DNA of 64,000 nucleotides. Source: an uncultured Odoribacter sp. GTDB taxonomy: Bacteria; Bacteroidota; Bacteroidia; Bacteroidales; Marinifilaceae. The DNA lies in assembly GCA_910578985.1 (NCBI GenBank), contig CAJTSF010000003.1, forward strand, positions 62,001-126,000. The letters run 5' to 3'. Shown piece by piece: positions 36,687 through 45,435 of the stretch. How positions within the stretch are numbered: the first letter of the stretch is position 1; each line of letters starts with the position of its first letter. A program made the translations under genes and the position numbers. Below the pieces are notes generated by a model, which made no database searches, was not told the DNA's origin, and saw only the letters and a list, made by a program, of their open reading frames with translations.

Positions 36687-38051
36687 TTATCGTAATTTTT
36701 CAATCAGTTCTTCCGGGCGCAGTTCCGTCTGTTCGCCGCTCGCCATGTCTTTCAAGGAGACGGTGGCCCGTTGCATTTCGTTTTCCCCCACGATGGCGAC
36801 GAAGGGAATCCCTTTCTTGTCGGCATATCCCATCTGCTTCTTCATCTTGGCGGCTTCCGGATAGATTTCGGTGTTGATGCCTGCCGCCCGCAGTTTTTTC
36901 AACAAAGGCAGGCAGTAGCGTTCCTCCTGTTCTCCGAAGTTCACGAACAGCAGGCGCGTCGTCGCCGTGTTGTCCTGTTTGGGGAAGAGGTCCAGTTGCT
37001 GCATGACGTCGAAAATGCGGTCGGCTCCGAAGGAGATGCCGACGCCCGACATGTTTTTCAACCCGAAAATGCCGGTCAGGTCGTCATACCGCCCGCCTCC
37101 CGTGATGCTGCCGATTGGCACGTCCAGCGCCTTCACCTCGAAGATGGCGCCTGTATAATAGCTCAGTCCTCTTGCCAGCGTCAGGTCCAGGCGCACTTCC
37201 GTCTCCACCCCGACCCCGTCGAGGTAGCCGAACACCTTTTCCAGCTCCTCGATGCCCTTCAATCCCGTTTCGCTCGCTTGCAGGACGTGGCGCAGTTTTT
37301 CCAGTTTCTCCGCATTGCCGCCCTCCAGGTTCAATATCGGTTGCAGCTTCTCCACCGCCTCTGCGCTGATGCCTTTTTCCCGTAGTTCGGCATTTACGTT
37401 CTCCAGTCCGATTTTATCCATCTTGTCGATGGCGACGGTAATGTCCGTCAGGCGGTCCGGATAGCCGATGGTCTCGGCGATGCCTGCCAGGATTTTCCGG
37501 TTGTTCATCAGCAGCCGCACGCGGATGTTCAGGCGGCGGTACACCTCGTCCACCATCTGCACCAGTTCCGCCTCGTGCAGCAGCGAGTCGCTGCCCACCA
37601 CGTCCACGTCGCATTGGTAGAACTCCCGGTAGCGTCCTTTCTGCGGACGGTCCGCCCGCCACACGGGCTGTATCTGGTAGCGCTTGAAGGGGAAGGTGAG
37701 CTCATTCTGGTGTTGCACCACGAAGCGGGCGAACGGCACCGTCAGGTCATAGCGCAGCCCCTTTTCCGCAATCCGGTTCGTCAGCCGCAGGCTGTTGCGT
37801 TCCAGCAGTTCGCTTTCCGGCACGTCGCCGATGAAATCCCCGGAGTTCAATATCTTGAACAGCAATTTGTCGCCCTCCTCGCCGTACTTTCCCATCAGGG
37901 TGGAGAGGTTCTCCATGGCGGGCGTTTCCAGGGGCATATAGCCGTACAATTTGAATACACTCTTGATGGTGTCGAAAATATAATTGCGTTTCACCATGAT
38001 TTCCGGCGAAAAATCCCGGGTTCCTTTGGGTATGGAAGGTGTTTGTGCCAT
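36687..38051 (-). CDS. hisS: Histidine--tRNA ligase
   Basis: A 454-residue class II synthetase. Motif 1 region PKGTRDFSP, motif 2 with FYQCDVDVVGS, and the histidine-specific GLSYYTGAIFEV and TGGGRYDDLTGIFG are present, followed by an anticodon-binding domain ending QTELRPEELIEKL. Length is typical. Downstream by 28 bases is hutH, giving a two-gene unit in which both proteins use L-histidine. Confidence 0.97.
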   Translation of the reverse strand: MAQTPSIPKGTRDFSPEIMVKRNYIFDTIKSVFKLYGYMPLETPAMENLSTLMGKYGEEGDKLLFKILNSGDFIGDVPESELLERNSLRLTNRIAEKGLRYDLTVPFARFVVQHQNELTFPFKRYQIQPVWRADRPQKGRYREFYQCDVDVVGSDSLLHEAELVQMVDEVYRRLNIRVRLLMNNRKILAGIAETIGYPDRLTDITVAIDKMDKIGLENVNAELREKGISAEAVEKLQPILNLEGGNAEKLEKLRHVLQASETGLKGIEELEKVFGYLDGVGVETEVRLDLTLARGLSYYTGAIFEVKALDVPIGSITGGGRYDDLTGIFGLKNMSGVGISFGADRIFDVMQQLDLFPKQDNTATTRLLFVNFGEQEERYCLPLLKKLRAAGINTEIYPEAAKMKKQMGYADKKGIPFVAIVGENEMQRATVSLKDMASGEQTELRPEELIEKLR

Positions 38052-38162
38052 ATTATGATATAAGTATTGTCGTTTTTCTCGCCTGCAAATATAACATTAA
38101 TTGCTGTAAATCGCTCTCTCTGGGCTGGATAAGTTTTCTTTGAAAAAAAAGTGGGTGAAATG

Positions 38163-38193
38163 TTTGGTGCGAATATCTATTTTTGTACCTTTG
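38163..38193 (+). promoter_or_regulatory. Promoter for the 4.5S SRP RNA
   Basis: TTTG (38163-38166), 19 bases, TACCTTTG (38186-38193): a perfect Bacteroidetes promoter placed so that transcription starts right at the first base of the SRP RNA hairpin (38199-38200). Confidence 0.85.
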
Positions 38194-38198
38194 TGCCC

Positions 38199-38294
38199 GG
38201 GTAAGTCCTATGCGACCAGCTCCTACAGAACCCTCCAGGGTCGGAAGGCAGCAAAGGTATGTGGTCGTAGCGGTGCGACATAGTCAGCTTACCC
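38199..38294 (+). ncRNA. ffs: 4.5S signal recognition particle RNA
   Basis: A 96-base RNA closing with GGGTAAG/CTTACCC. It folds into one long hairpin whose apical part contains the conserved SRP helix 8 sequence CCTCCAGGGTCGGAAGGCAG with the GGAA-type tetraloop region and AGCAAAGG. Binds Ffh for co-translational membrane targeting. It is directly followed by TTTTT, which with the closing stem acts as terminator, and then by three tRNA genes. Confidence 0.95.
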
Positions 38295-38308
38295 TTTTTA
38301 TTGGAACC

Positions 38309-38382
38309 GCCTCTTTAGCTCAGCTGGCCAGAGCACGTGATTTGTAATCTCGGGGTCGTTGGTTCGAATCCGACAAGAGGCT
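38309..38382 (+). tRNA. tRNA-Thr (anticodon TGT)
   Basis: Acceptor GCCTCTT pairs with AAGAGGC; anticodon loop TTTGTAA; T-arm GTTGGTTCGAATCCGAC. The anticodon stem CGTGA/TCTCG has a central T-T mismatch. Discriminator T at 38382; CCA is not encoded. Confidence 0.95.
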
Positions 38383-38413
38383 CGACAGAGGAGGAAAGAG
38401 AGAGGAGATATTT

Positions 38414-38485
<72 letters not shown>

Positions 38486-38494
38486 CGAAACCAT

Positions 38495-38569
38495 GGCGCT
38501 ATCGTCTAGGGGTTAGGACGTGAGATTCTCATTCTCAAAACAGGGGTTCGATTCCCCTTAGCGCTACCA
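38495..38569 (+). tRNA. tRNA-Glu (anticodon CTC)
   Basis: Acceptor GGCGCTA pairs with TAGCGCT; anticodon stem TGAGA/TCTCA with loop TTCTCAT (anticodon CTC); T-arm AGGGGTTCGATTCCCCT. Discriminator A at 38566 and encoded CCA at 38567-38569. The major TTC isoacceptor must be elsewhere. Confidence 0.93.
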
Positions 38570-38573
38570 AAAA

Positions 38574-38606
38574 GGGAACTATCCGCGGATGGTTCCTTTT
38601 TTCTTT
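38574..38606 (+). terminator. Terminator after the tRNA cluster
   Basis: GGAAC and GTTCC flank ATCC/GGAT, a 10-bp stem with one G-T pair, followed by TTTTTTCTTTT. Confidence 0.85.
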
Positions 38607-38725
38607 TGTCTGTTTCGTTTTTTTATACTTTCTGTTTGCCAGAGGTCCGCGCCATTGGCGATTTGGTGCGGAGGGGTGCGGAAATGGCAGGGAATGGGGT
38701 TGGGCGGATGTAGACCGGGTGTGGA

Positions 38726-38756
38726 AAAGTGCCGTGTCCATAAGACACGGCACTTT
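38726..38756 (-). terminator. Terminator of the second susC-susD operon
   Basis: A perfect 13-bp stem (AAAGTGCCGTGTC with its complement, 38726-38738 and 38744-38756) around a 5-base loop, 24 bases beyond the susD stop codon; the - strand continues with TTTT. Confidence 0.85.
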
Positions 38757-38780
38757 ACGCATATTTTCTAACACGGACAA

Positions 38781-40433
38781 TTACCACGTGGAGGAATCAT
38801 CCTTGCTCCAGTTGTCGGGTTCGATGTTGTTGTTGATGAACTCGTTGTAATCCGTTTCCTTGGCAGGGATACACCACGTCCAGCCGTTATGGGCAGACGG
38901 GGGAGTATCGACTGCAAAAGTCGCGTGCCAACTGCCGCCATCCTGGATGGATACCCGTACGCGCGGCTGATTCCAACGCTTCTCGTCAAAATAGCTGTAA
39001 CCTTCAAGAAAGAGGTCGAAGACGCGGTATTTCTTGATTTCACTGTAAAGTTCATCGCCCGAAAGAGTGCATGTATAATTCGGGTCATACGGCTTCACCG
39101 CTTCGGTGAGGAGGTCGCGGGCTGCTTGTTCATGGCCGAGTTTATACTCCGATTCCGCTTCATTGTAATACATTTCGGCAGCACGTGCAAGGTTCAACTG
39201 ACCGATGCTCGGACTTTCCTGACAACGTACTTTGAATTGCATGTACATGTAAATATAGGAAATGTTATTTCCGTCATAATAAAGCCAATCACCGTAGTCC
39301 TTCCAAGCCCGATTGTAAAGTTTGCCGCTTTGTGCCCGACCGGTGGTCCTGTTTATCTGGAAAGTCGTGTCTTTATTATTTACTTTGGAGAAGTCTTTCC
39401 ATTCGGCTTCGGTCGGTGCAAGGTAAAGGGTTTTACGGACGTCACTGTCGGGAATGCTGTTGTAAAGCATCTTGTCGATGGCAAAGGGATATTGCCGACA
39501 GATGGATGCGGAACTGTTGGAAGCAGCAAAAGCAAAGTAACCGTAATAGTGAAGGGGTTCATCTGCCGAACTGTAAAGGCTCCAAATCCATTCGTCATTG
39601 ACGGTGCTGAAGCCGTTGAAATACTCATCTTGACCCATCAAAGGATAGTTGGCACGAGCGAGTTTGGCTTCGGATGCCGATTTCGCCCAGTCCTGGCGAT
39701 AGATGGCCGCACGGGAATAGACGGCATGGGCTACCTCTTCGTTCACTTCCCAATTTTCGCTCCGTTCAAGACCACAAGCCTGGAATTTTCCGATAGCGGT
39801 ATCGAGATCCTTGTAAATCTGGGCAAACGTTTCTCCGAGAGTGGAACAGGGGAGTGCTTCATTGGAGGTGTTGAGACGAAGCACGACGCCGCGGGACTGG
39901 CCGTTGCGGGAGTCGTCCCAACGCTTGCAGTAGAGTTGGGTGAGTTGCATGTAGGCATAAGCGCGAAGGGTGTAGACTTGTGCAAGATAAAATTCCTTCT
40001 TGGCAGCATTGTCCACATTATTGCCCGGCTCATAGTTGCCAATCATGTCAAGAGCATTGTTGGCATTGAGAATCATCTTGTAGTAAAAAGTCCAACGATA
40101 AGCATTGTAGCCATTGGTCGGATTCACATGATAATTGCCATTGATGGAATTGGCCCATCCGGTAAGACCGCATTTCTGCGAATAGCCGCTTTTGTAATTG
40201 TTGTGCCAATTCTTGGTGGTGCCTTCGCCGTTCTCACCTTGCACGTTATACATCTGTGTGGACATCGTCTTGAGTATGCCGTTGACTGCATATTTGCAAT
40301 ATTCAATCTTGGTGGAAATCTCATCTCCTGATATCTGGTCCTGGGGATAGGTCTGCAGGTAATCATTGTCGCAGGATGTGAGCAGGGCAACTCCAAGCGC
40401 GATTGAGGATAACCAGGTTATTTTCTTATTCAT
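38781..40433 (-). CDS. SusD/RagB-family nutrient-binding lipoprotein
   Basis: A 550-residue lipoprotein; its signal peptide (WLSSIALGVALLTSC) has the lipobox LLTSC. The opening (DNDYLQTYPQDQISGDE) and LAQVYTLRAYAYMQLTQLYC are standard RagB/SusD features, and the C-terminal FDLFLEGYSYFDEKRW and CIPAKETDYN complete the family picture. It follows the susC stop codon by 38 bases and ends in a strong terminator, so this locus is only two genes with no attached hydrolase or sigma/anti-sigma pair. Substrate unknown. Confidence 0.95.
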   Translation of the reverse strand: MNKKITWLSSIALGVALLTSCDNDYLQTYPQDQISGDEISTKIEYCKYAVNGILKTMSTQMYNVQGENGEGTTKNWHNNYKSGYSQKCGLTGWANSINGNYHVNPTNGYNAYRWTFYYKMILNANNALDMIGNYEPGNNVDNAAKKEFYLAQVYTLRAYAYMQLTQLYCKRWDDSRNGQSRGVVLRLNTSNEALPCSTLGETFAQIYKDLDTAIGKFQACGLERSENWEVNEEVAHAVYSRAAIYRQDWAKSASEAKLARANYPLMGQDEYFNGFSTVNDEWIWSLYSSADEPLHYYGYFAFAASNSSASICRQYPFAIDKMLYNSIPDSDVRKTLYLAPTEAEWKDFSKVNNKDTTFQINRTTGRAQSGKLYNRAWKDYGDWLYYDGNNISYIYMYMQFKVRCQESPSIGQLNLARAAEMYYNEAESEYKLGHEQAARDLLTEAVKPYDPNYTCTLSGDELYSEIKKYRVFDLFLEGYSYFDEKRWNQPRVRVSIQDGGSWHATFAVDTPPSAHNGWTWCIPAKETDYNEFINNNIEPDNWSKDDSSTW

Positions 40434-40471
40434 AATTCAGCAAATTATAAGTTCTTGTATTTGTGACTTTA

Positions 40472-43400
40472 TTAGATGGTAAACGACAGACTGAACGTGA
40501 ACACGCGCGGCGTGGTCAGGTAGTTATACTGGTAACCGCTGAGTCCTTGCTGGGCGTCCAATCCCTTTCGGGCAGTCTTGGTAAAAAGATTTTCGCAGGC
40601 GAAACCGATGGTAGCATTCTGCACGTCGATTTTGCGGAGGAAAGACGCCGGCAGACGGTAAGAACAATTGAGGTTCTTGAACACAATGTAATTGCGCTTT
40701 GTCAGCCAACGGTCGCTGGTCGCGTTGTTCGTCGAGTAGGTCGTTTGGTTGAGTTGCGGATTGATGGAGGTGTTGATGCGGTCGGGAGCATTTTCGGCAA
40801 CCGCCATGTCCGGCGTCCAGGAATTAAGGACATCCTTGTGGAGTTGCTTGGGATCACCGCTGAAGTTCATCAAATCGTTGTAAACATTATCAAGGAGTTT
40901 GCCGCCGAGCGAATAGGTGAACATGGCCGACACAGAGAAGTTCTTGTAACGGAAATTTCCTTGGAATGAACCGTATGCCTTGGGAAGCGCTGTGCCCTTG
41001 TAACTCCTTTCACCGTAGCTTGAGGCATTTGTCACGTAGTACTTGCCGTTGATTTTTCTCCAGTTCGCATCGGCAAGTTTCGTGTGTCCCTCCTTGGTGC
41101 CGATGATCTGGTTCCCGTCTTCGATGTAGTAATTGTCAAAATTAGGAAGGTAAAGCGCATTACCGTCGGTCATGTCGATACCGCAATAGGTGTATGTGTT
41201 CCATTCATAGCGCGATTTGCCTTCCTTGATAAGCTGGCTGCCGGAACGATAACCATCCTTGGCATAAATATCGGGCATGTCGAGCACTTTGTTTTTAAGG
41301 GTCGTGAGATTTGCGGCGAGATTGATGGTCCAGTTCTTATTGGTGAAAACATCCACGTCGGTATTGATTTCAATACCGTAATTGGCAATCTTTCCAAAAT
41401 TGACATAGTGGGTTGCCGAAGTGGTGGTAGTGCTTGTTGAGCCTGCGGATGCAGGGTCGTTGAGCGAGAAAAGGAGGTCGCGATTGACGCGGTGGTAATA
41501 TTCAAGCGTCAGATTCCAACGGTTGAAAAGACGGGTATCCAAACCGACACCCCAGGATTCTCCGGTTTCCCACGTCAGTTCGTCGGCAGCTTTCTGCTCT
41601 ACGATGACAGCTCCTTCACCACCGTATTTGTTTAACCCCAAAAGTGCCATGGAAGCATAGTAGCCCACTCCTCTGTCGTTTCCGACACGTCCCCAGTTGG
41701 CGCGCAGTTTACCGGAATCGAGCCATTCGAGTTTTTTCATGAAAGCCTCGTTGGAGAACACCCAGTTGGCTCCCACCGAACCGAAGCTACCCCAGCGGTG
41801 ACCGTTGGCAAAACGGGAAGAGCCATCGCGACGGAAAGAGGCTTCCAGATTGTAGCGCTCATCGAAGTTATATTGTACACGCCCCAGGTAGGACTCGGTC
41901 TTGTATCGTTTTTCATAACCGCTCATGGAAGAAAGAGTCGTAAAGTTGCTGGGGAAAGCCCCGCCGAGCATGATTTCGTTGGTCTTGAAGTCATAGCGGT
42001 AAGTGTACTTGTAGTCATAATTTTCGTGACCGAGGAGAACTTCAATGGTGTGTTTGTCATTGAAGGTGTAATTCCAGCGGAGTTGCTCCTGCAAGGTATA
42101 GGAGTGATAATTGTAGCCGACGTATTTATAGCGTCCATTGTTGGACGCCCCGTCGCCGATGATGGAAGAATCATACCCCTCGGTTTCCGTGTTACGTAAG
42201 AAAACCGACCCCTTGACGGTAGCGACGATATGGTACGGCAGTGTGATGTCTATGTAAGCCATACCGTTGATGGTCTTGTATTTGCTGCGGTCCTTGTTCA
42301 CCTCGTTTTCCCAAAGCATGTGGCGTCCTGCATTTTGGTTGCGGGTAAGAATCTGGGTAACAGTCCCGTCCTCTGTTTCAACATTGTAAAATCCCGGATC
42401 CCACTGCGGTTTGCCGGCACCGTCAAGGATGAATTCTCCGTTCTTGGCGGGGTCGGTGATGCCGTCGTTGGTGTAGTGCAGGTGAACCGGATAAATCGGA
42501 GCAATATTACGGCAATAGTTAAAAGCATTCGTATAACTTGCCTCATCGTCGCCATTTCCCTTTGCATTGGAAAATTGCTGATAGGTGGTATGGAGATTCA
42601 GTCCGCCTTTGAGCCATTCGGTCGGACGGAGGTTGACAGTGGCACGGCCGGAGAGACGAGAGAAATCGTTATTTTTCACATACCCGTTTTCATCGAGATA
42701 GCCGAGAGAAAAATAGTAATCGCTACGGTCCGAAGAGCCGCTACCGCTTAGCAGATATTCGGCGCGGTATCCATTTTTAATCACCTGGTCATACCAGTCA
42801 AGGTCGCCGATATAACCGGGGAGGATGCTGGCGGCGGGGTTGAGGGAACCATCGGGCATGAAAAGCTCGTTGTCGGCAACATTGTAGATGTTGAGTTTGG
42901 CAATATCCTCAATGGTGTTTGCCTGGGCATATTCGGTGGCTGCACTAAGAGCCGCCTCATGGCCGAGTTTGGCAACGTTGGCCGAGTATTTGTAGTTACG
43001 CACGGCATTGAACATGGCACCCATCCACTGATTGGCGTTCATGACATCATATTCTGGAATTCCGCGCTGGAACCATCCCTGATTGGTTTTGAAGGTGATG
43101 GAAACTTTTTCGCTCTTAGCCCTCTTGGTCGTGATAAGAATTACACCGTTGGCGGCGCGGTTGCCGTAAAGCGCGCATGAAGCAGCGTCCTTTAAGACCG
43201 ATATCGACTCGACATCCTCGGGATTCAGGTCGGAAATGGCACCGTCAAACGGTACACCATCGATGACGTAAAGGGGAGCGGTCGAACCATTGACCGTACC
43301 GACACCGCGGATGATGATGGAAGGGGAGGCGCCTGCCGAACCGTAACTCGATGTCACCATGATGCCGGGCGTGTTGCCTTCCAGCGTGGAGGTCACGGAC

Positions 43401-43842
43401 GAAACGGGACGCTTGGCGAGCGCTTCGGCATTCACCTGGGTAATGGCACCCGTAATGGAAGATTTTTTCTGTGCACCGTAGGCAACAATCACCACTTCGT
43501 CGAGAGATTTGACCTCCTCTTTCAGCGCGATGTCGATGACGGAACGGTCACCGACAGTTGCGGTTTGGGTAACATAGCCTAAAAATGAAAATTCAAGGGT
43601 TGAGCCGATTGCGGCGTTAATGGAATACTTGCCGTCAATGTCGGCAACAGTGCCGGTATTCGTACCCTTGACAAGAATAGTAACTCCGGGCATCGGATTA
43701 CCGGCTTCGTCGGTAACAACACCCGTTACGGAACGAGTCTGAGCGGAGACGCTAAGCGTCCAAACAGCACAGACGAGCAACAACAGGAAGCGGTTGAGTA
43801 CCCCCCCGGTTTGTTAATCATTGTTAATTTTTCATTGTTCAT
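40472..43842 (-). CDS. SusC/RagA-family TonB-dependent receptor, apparent frameshift at a G7 tract in the signal peptide
   Basis: The intact frame (from about 43809 to 40472, over 1,100 residues) is a complete SusC protein: signal-peptide core RFLLLLVCAVWTLSVSAQ, carboxypeptidase-regulatory-like domain (SVTGVVTDEAGNPMPGVTIL), TonB-box region LDEVVIVAYGAQ, plug (PLYVIDGVPFDG, VLKDAASCALYGNRAANGV) and barrel. No ATG exists in that frame before the signal core, and a TAA lies just upstream. In the next frame ATGs at 43842 and 43821 lead into seven G (43807-43801 on the - strand). Eight G would join ATG and signal peptide in one frame. As written, translation stops after about 37 codons. Either switched off by slippage or a one-base sequence error; a TTG at 43783 is a poor alternative start. 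Confidence 0.9.
43801..43807 (-). repeat. Homopolymeric G7 tract between susC start codon and signal-peptide core
   Basis: Seven C on the + strand (G on the coding strand) lie at codons 12-14 counted from the ATG at 43842. Adding one G (or removing two) restores the frame of the following 1,100 codons. Position and composition are those of slipped-strand contingency tracts. Confidence 0.85.
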
Positions 43843-43932
43843 AATATTGAATATTAGTGATAAAACTGCGTGCAATATATAAAATTATCTTAATATGTAG
43901 TTTTGGTTTAATAAAATTTAACTATATGTTTT

Positions 43933-43947
43933 TGTCTGTTCCAGACA
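43933..43947. promoter_or_regulatory. Palindrome in the susC-tag intergenic region, possible operator
   Basis: TGTCTG and CAGACA are separated by three bases, a perfect 6-bp inverted repeat lying about 91 bases upstream of the susC ATG and 93 upstream of tag. It could bind a dimeric regulator; nothing else supports this. Confidence 0.35.
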
Positions 43948-44039
43948 GCATTTCTTTTGTTTTGTAGTATCTTTACAATCAAGAGATATGAGAATTTTCA
44001 TGTAATGAAAAACAAATTATTTTGTACGACATAATAAAT

Positions 44040-44618
44040 ATGGATATGATGCAGGATATTGTAAATGGACGCTGCGGCTGGTGCGGGACGGATGAATTAT
44101 ACGTAAAATACCACGATGAGGAGTGGGGGAGATTGGTCACCGACGATAAAACTTTGTTCGAGTTCCTTGTGTTGGAAAGTGCCCAGGCGGGGTTAAGTTG
44201 GATTACCATCCTGAAGAAGCGTGAAGGATATCGCAAGGCTTTTTGTGATTTCGACGCCGCGCGGGTGGCGGAGATGACCGACGAAGATGTCGAACGGCTG
44301 ATGCAATTTGAGGGTATTGTGAGAAACCGCCTGAAAATCAAATCCACCATTACGAATGCAAAGTTGTTCCTTGCGATACAGAAGGAATTCGGAAGTTTCT
44401 ATCACTACACGTTGTCGTTTTTCCCCGACGGGAAGCCGATCGTCCATACGGTCCGCTCCTTGAGCGAGATTCCCGTATCATCGCCCGAATCCGATGCGAT
44501 GAGCAAAGACATGAAAAAGCGGGGATTCAAGTTTTTCGGGACGACTATCTGTTATGCCCACCTGCAAGCTACAGGATTCGTCAATGACCATCTGACCGGA
44601 TGTATCTGCCGGAAATAA
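44040..44618 (+). CDS. tag: DNA-3-methyladenine glycosylase I
   Basis: A protein of about 192 residues that excises 3-methyladenine from DNA. It has the Tag signature from the start (GRCGWCGTDELYVKYHDEEWG), the glycosylase helix-hairpin-helix core (LVLESAQAGLSWITILKKRE), and the zinc-site ending KKRGFKFFGTTICYAHLQATGFVNDHLTGC. ATGs at 44040, 44046 and 44049 are all possible; 44040 is taken. The gene is divergent from the second susC and ends in a two-way terminator. Confidence 0.95.
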   Translation: MDMMQDIVNGRCGWCGTDELYVKYHDEEWGRLVTDDKTLFEFLVLESAQAGLSWITILKKREGYRKAFCDFDAARVAEMTDEDVERLMQFEGIVRNRLKIKSTITNAKLFLAIQKEFGSFYHYTLSFFPDGKPIVHTVRSLSEIPVSSPESDAMSKDMKKRGFKFFGTTICYAHLQATGFVNDHLTGCICRK

Positions 44619-44622
44619 GAAA

Positions 44623-44653
44623 GACTCCTGAAAACTTGCGGTTTTCAGGAGTC
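44623..44653. terminator. Bidirectional terminator between tag and tRNA-Arg
   Basis: A perfect 13-bp stem starting GACTCCTGAAAAC with a 5-base loop lies 4 bases after tag and 21 bases beyond the 3' end of the oppositely oriented tRNA. Confidence 0.8.
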
Positions 44654-44674
44654 CTGTTGCTTTGAATTTTTTCG

Positions 44675-44747
44675 TGAACTCGGCGGGAGTCGAACCCACA
44701 ACCTCTTGGGCCGTAACCAAGTGCTCTATCCATTAAGCTACGAGTCC
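44675..44747 (-). tRNA. tRNA-Arg (anticodon ACG)
   Basis: On the - strand: acceptor GGACTCG with CGAGTTC (one G-T pair), anticodon stem CTTGG/CCAAG with loop TTACGGC (anticodon ACG, normally edited to ICG by TadA), and T-arm TGGGTTCGACTCCCG. Discriminator A; CCA not encoded. Confidence 0.95.
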
Positions 44748-44772
44748 GTTGACTTATTTTTCTAAAGCGATG

Positions 44773-44803
44773 CAAAGGTATGTATAATAAATGTTCCGTG
44801 CAA
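44773..44803 (-). promoter_or_regulatory. Promoter for tRNA-Arg
   Basis: TACCTTTG (44780-44773 on the - strand) with a TTG-containing -33 box about 20 bases upstream (44803-44801). The transcript would begin about 19 bases before the tRNA. Confidence 0.65.
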
Positions 44804-44911
44804 GCATTTTGTTATTTTTTTTGCAGTGGGAGTGATTTTTTGTAGAAGATATGACAAAATGAGCGGTTTCTCGTTTTTATCACTATTTTTGTTGCAAGAA
44901 TTTAGAAGATT

Positions 44912-45433
44912 ATGAAGAAGTTTATAGACGGAATGATTCATAGCCTGAAAGAGAAGGCGTTGAGCAAATGTAATGAAGTGGTGGACAGGCAGGTGCAGTA
45001 TGTGGAATTGAAACAGGTGAAGAGTTGCCTGGCGTTTTCGACGGCGGATGAGGAGGGGAAGAAAGCGGTTGCCTATTTGGCGAAAAGGCTGGGGAATGTG
45101 AAGGTGGACAAGCTGTATGTGGTGGAAGAGGAGACGGATATGATCGAGACCGACGACCTGGTGCTGTTGAGGAAGGAGGATTTGAGTTTCGGCGGGAAAA
45201 TCAGGAATGAGTATCTGGAGGCGATGTGCAGGAGGAAGTATGATTTGGCGGTGGATTTGACGATGCTGACGACGCCGGTTGCGAAGTATGTGTTTTCCCA
45301 TACGAAGGCTTCCCTGATTGCCGGAATGAAGAAGGAGGGCAATGGGGCGGATCTGGTGGTGGAGCCGGTGGAGCATGTGACGGATTTTGTGAATAAATTG
45401 GTGAGAATCCTGGGCGATATAAAGAAAGGTTGA
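44912..45433 (+). CDS. DUF6913-like conserved protein upstream of dapA
   Basis: A 173-residue cytoplasmic protein with no signal peptide or membrane segment. The pattern (KKAVAYLAKRLGNVKVDKLYVVEEE, YDLAVDLTMLTTPVAKYVFSHTKASLIAGMKKEG) matches a conserved Bacteroidales family I recall as DUF6913, which regularly precedes dapA. A TATTTTTG -7 element lies at 44884-44891. Its stop codon is 2 bases before the dapA ATG, so the two are coupled. Function unknown; context suggests a link to lysine/diaminopimelate synthesis, but that is only guilt by association. Confidence 0.7.
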   Translation: MKKFIDGMIHSLKEKALSKCNEVVDRQVQYVELKQVKSCLAFSTADEEGKKAVAYLAKRLGNVKVDKLYVVEEETDMIETDDLVLLRKEDLSFGGKIRNEYLEAMCRRKYDLAVDLTMLTTPVAKYVFSHTKASLIAGMKKEGNGADLVVEPVEHVTDFVNKLVRILGDIKKG

Positions 45434-45435
45434 TT

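Noticed and set aside
43843..44039. Invertible promoter upstream of the second susC
   Set aside because: I looked for long inverted repeats flanking a promoter and found only short palindromes; no site-specific recombinase gene is nearby.
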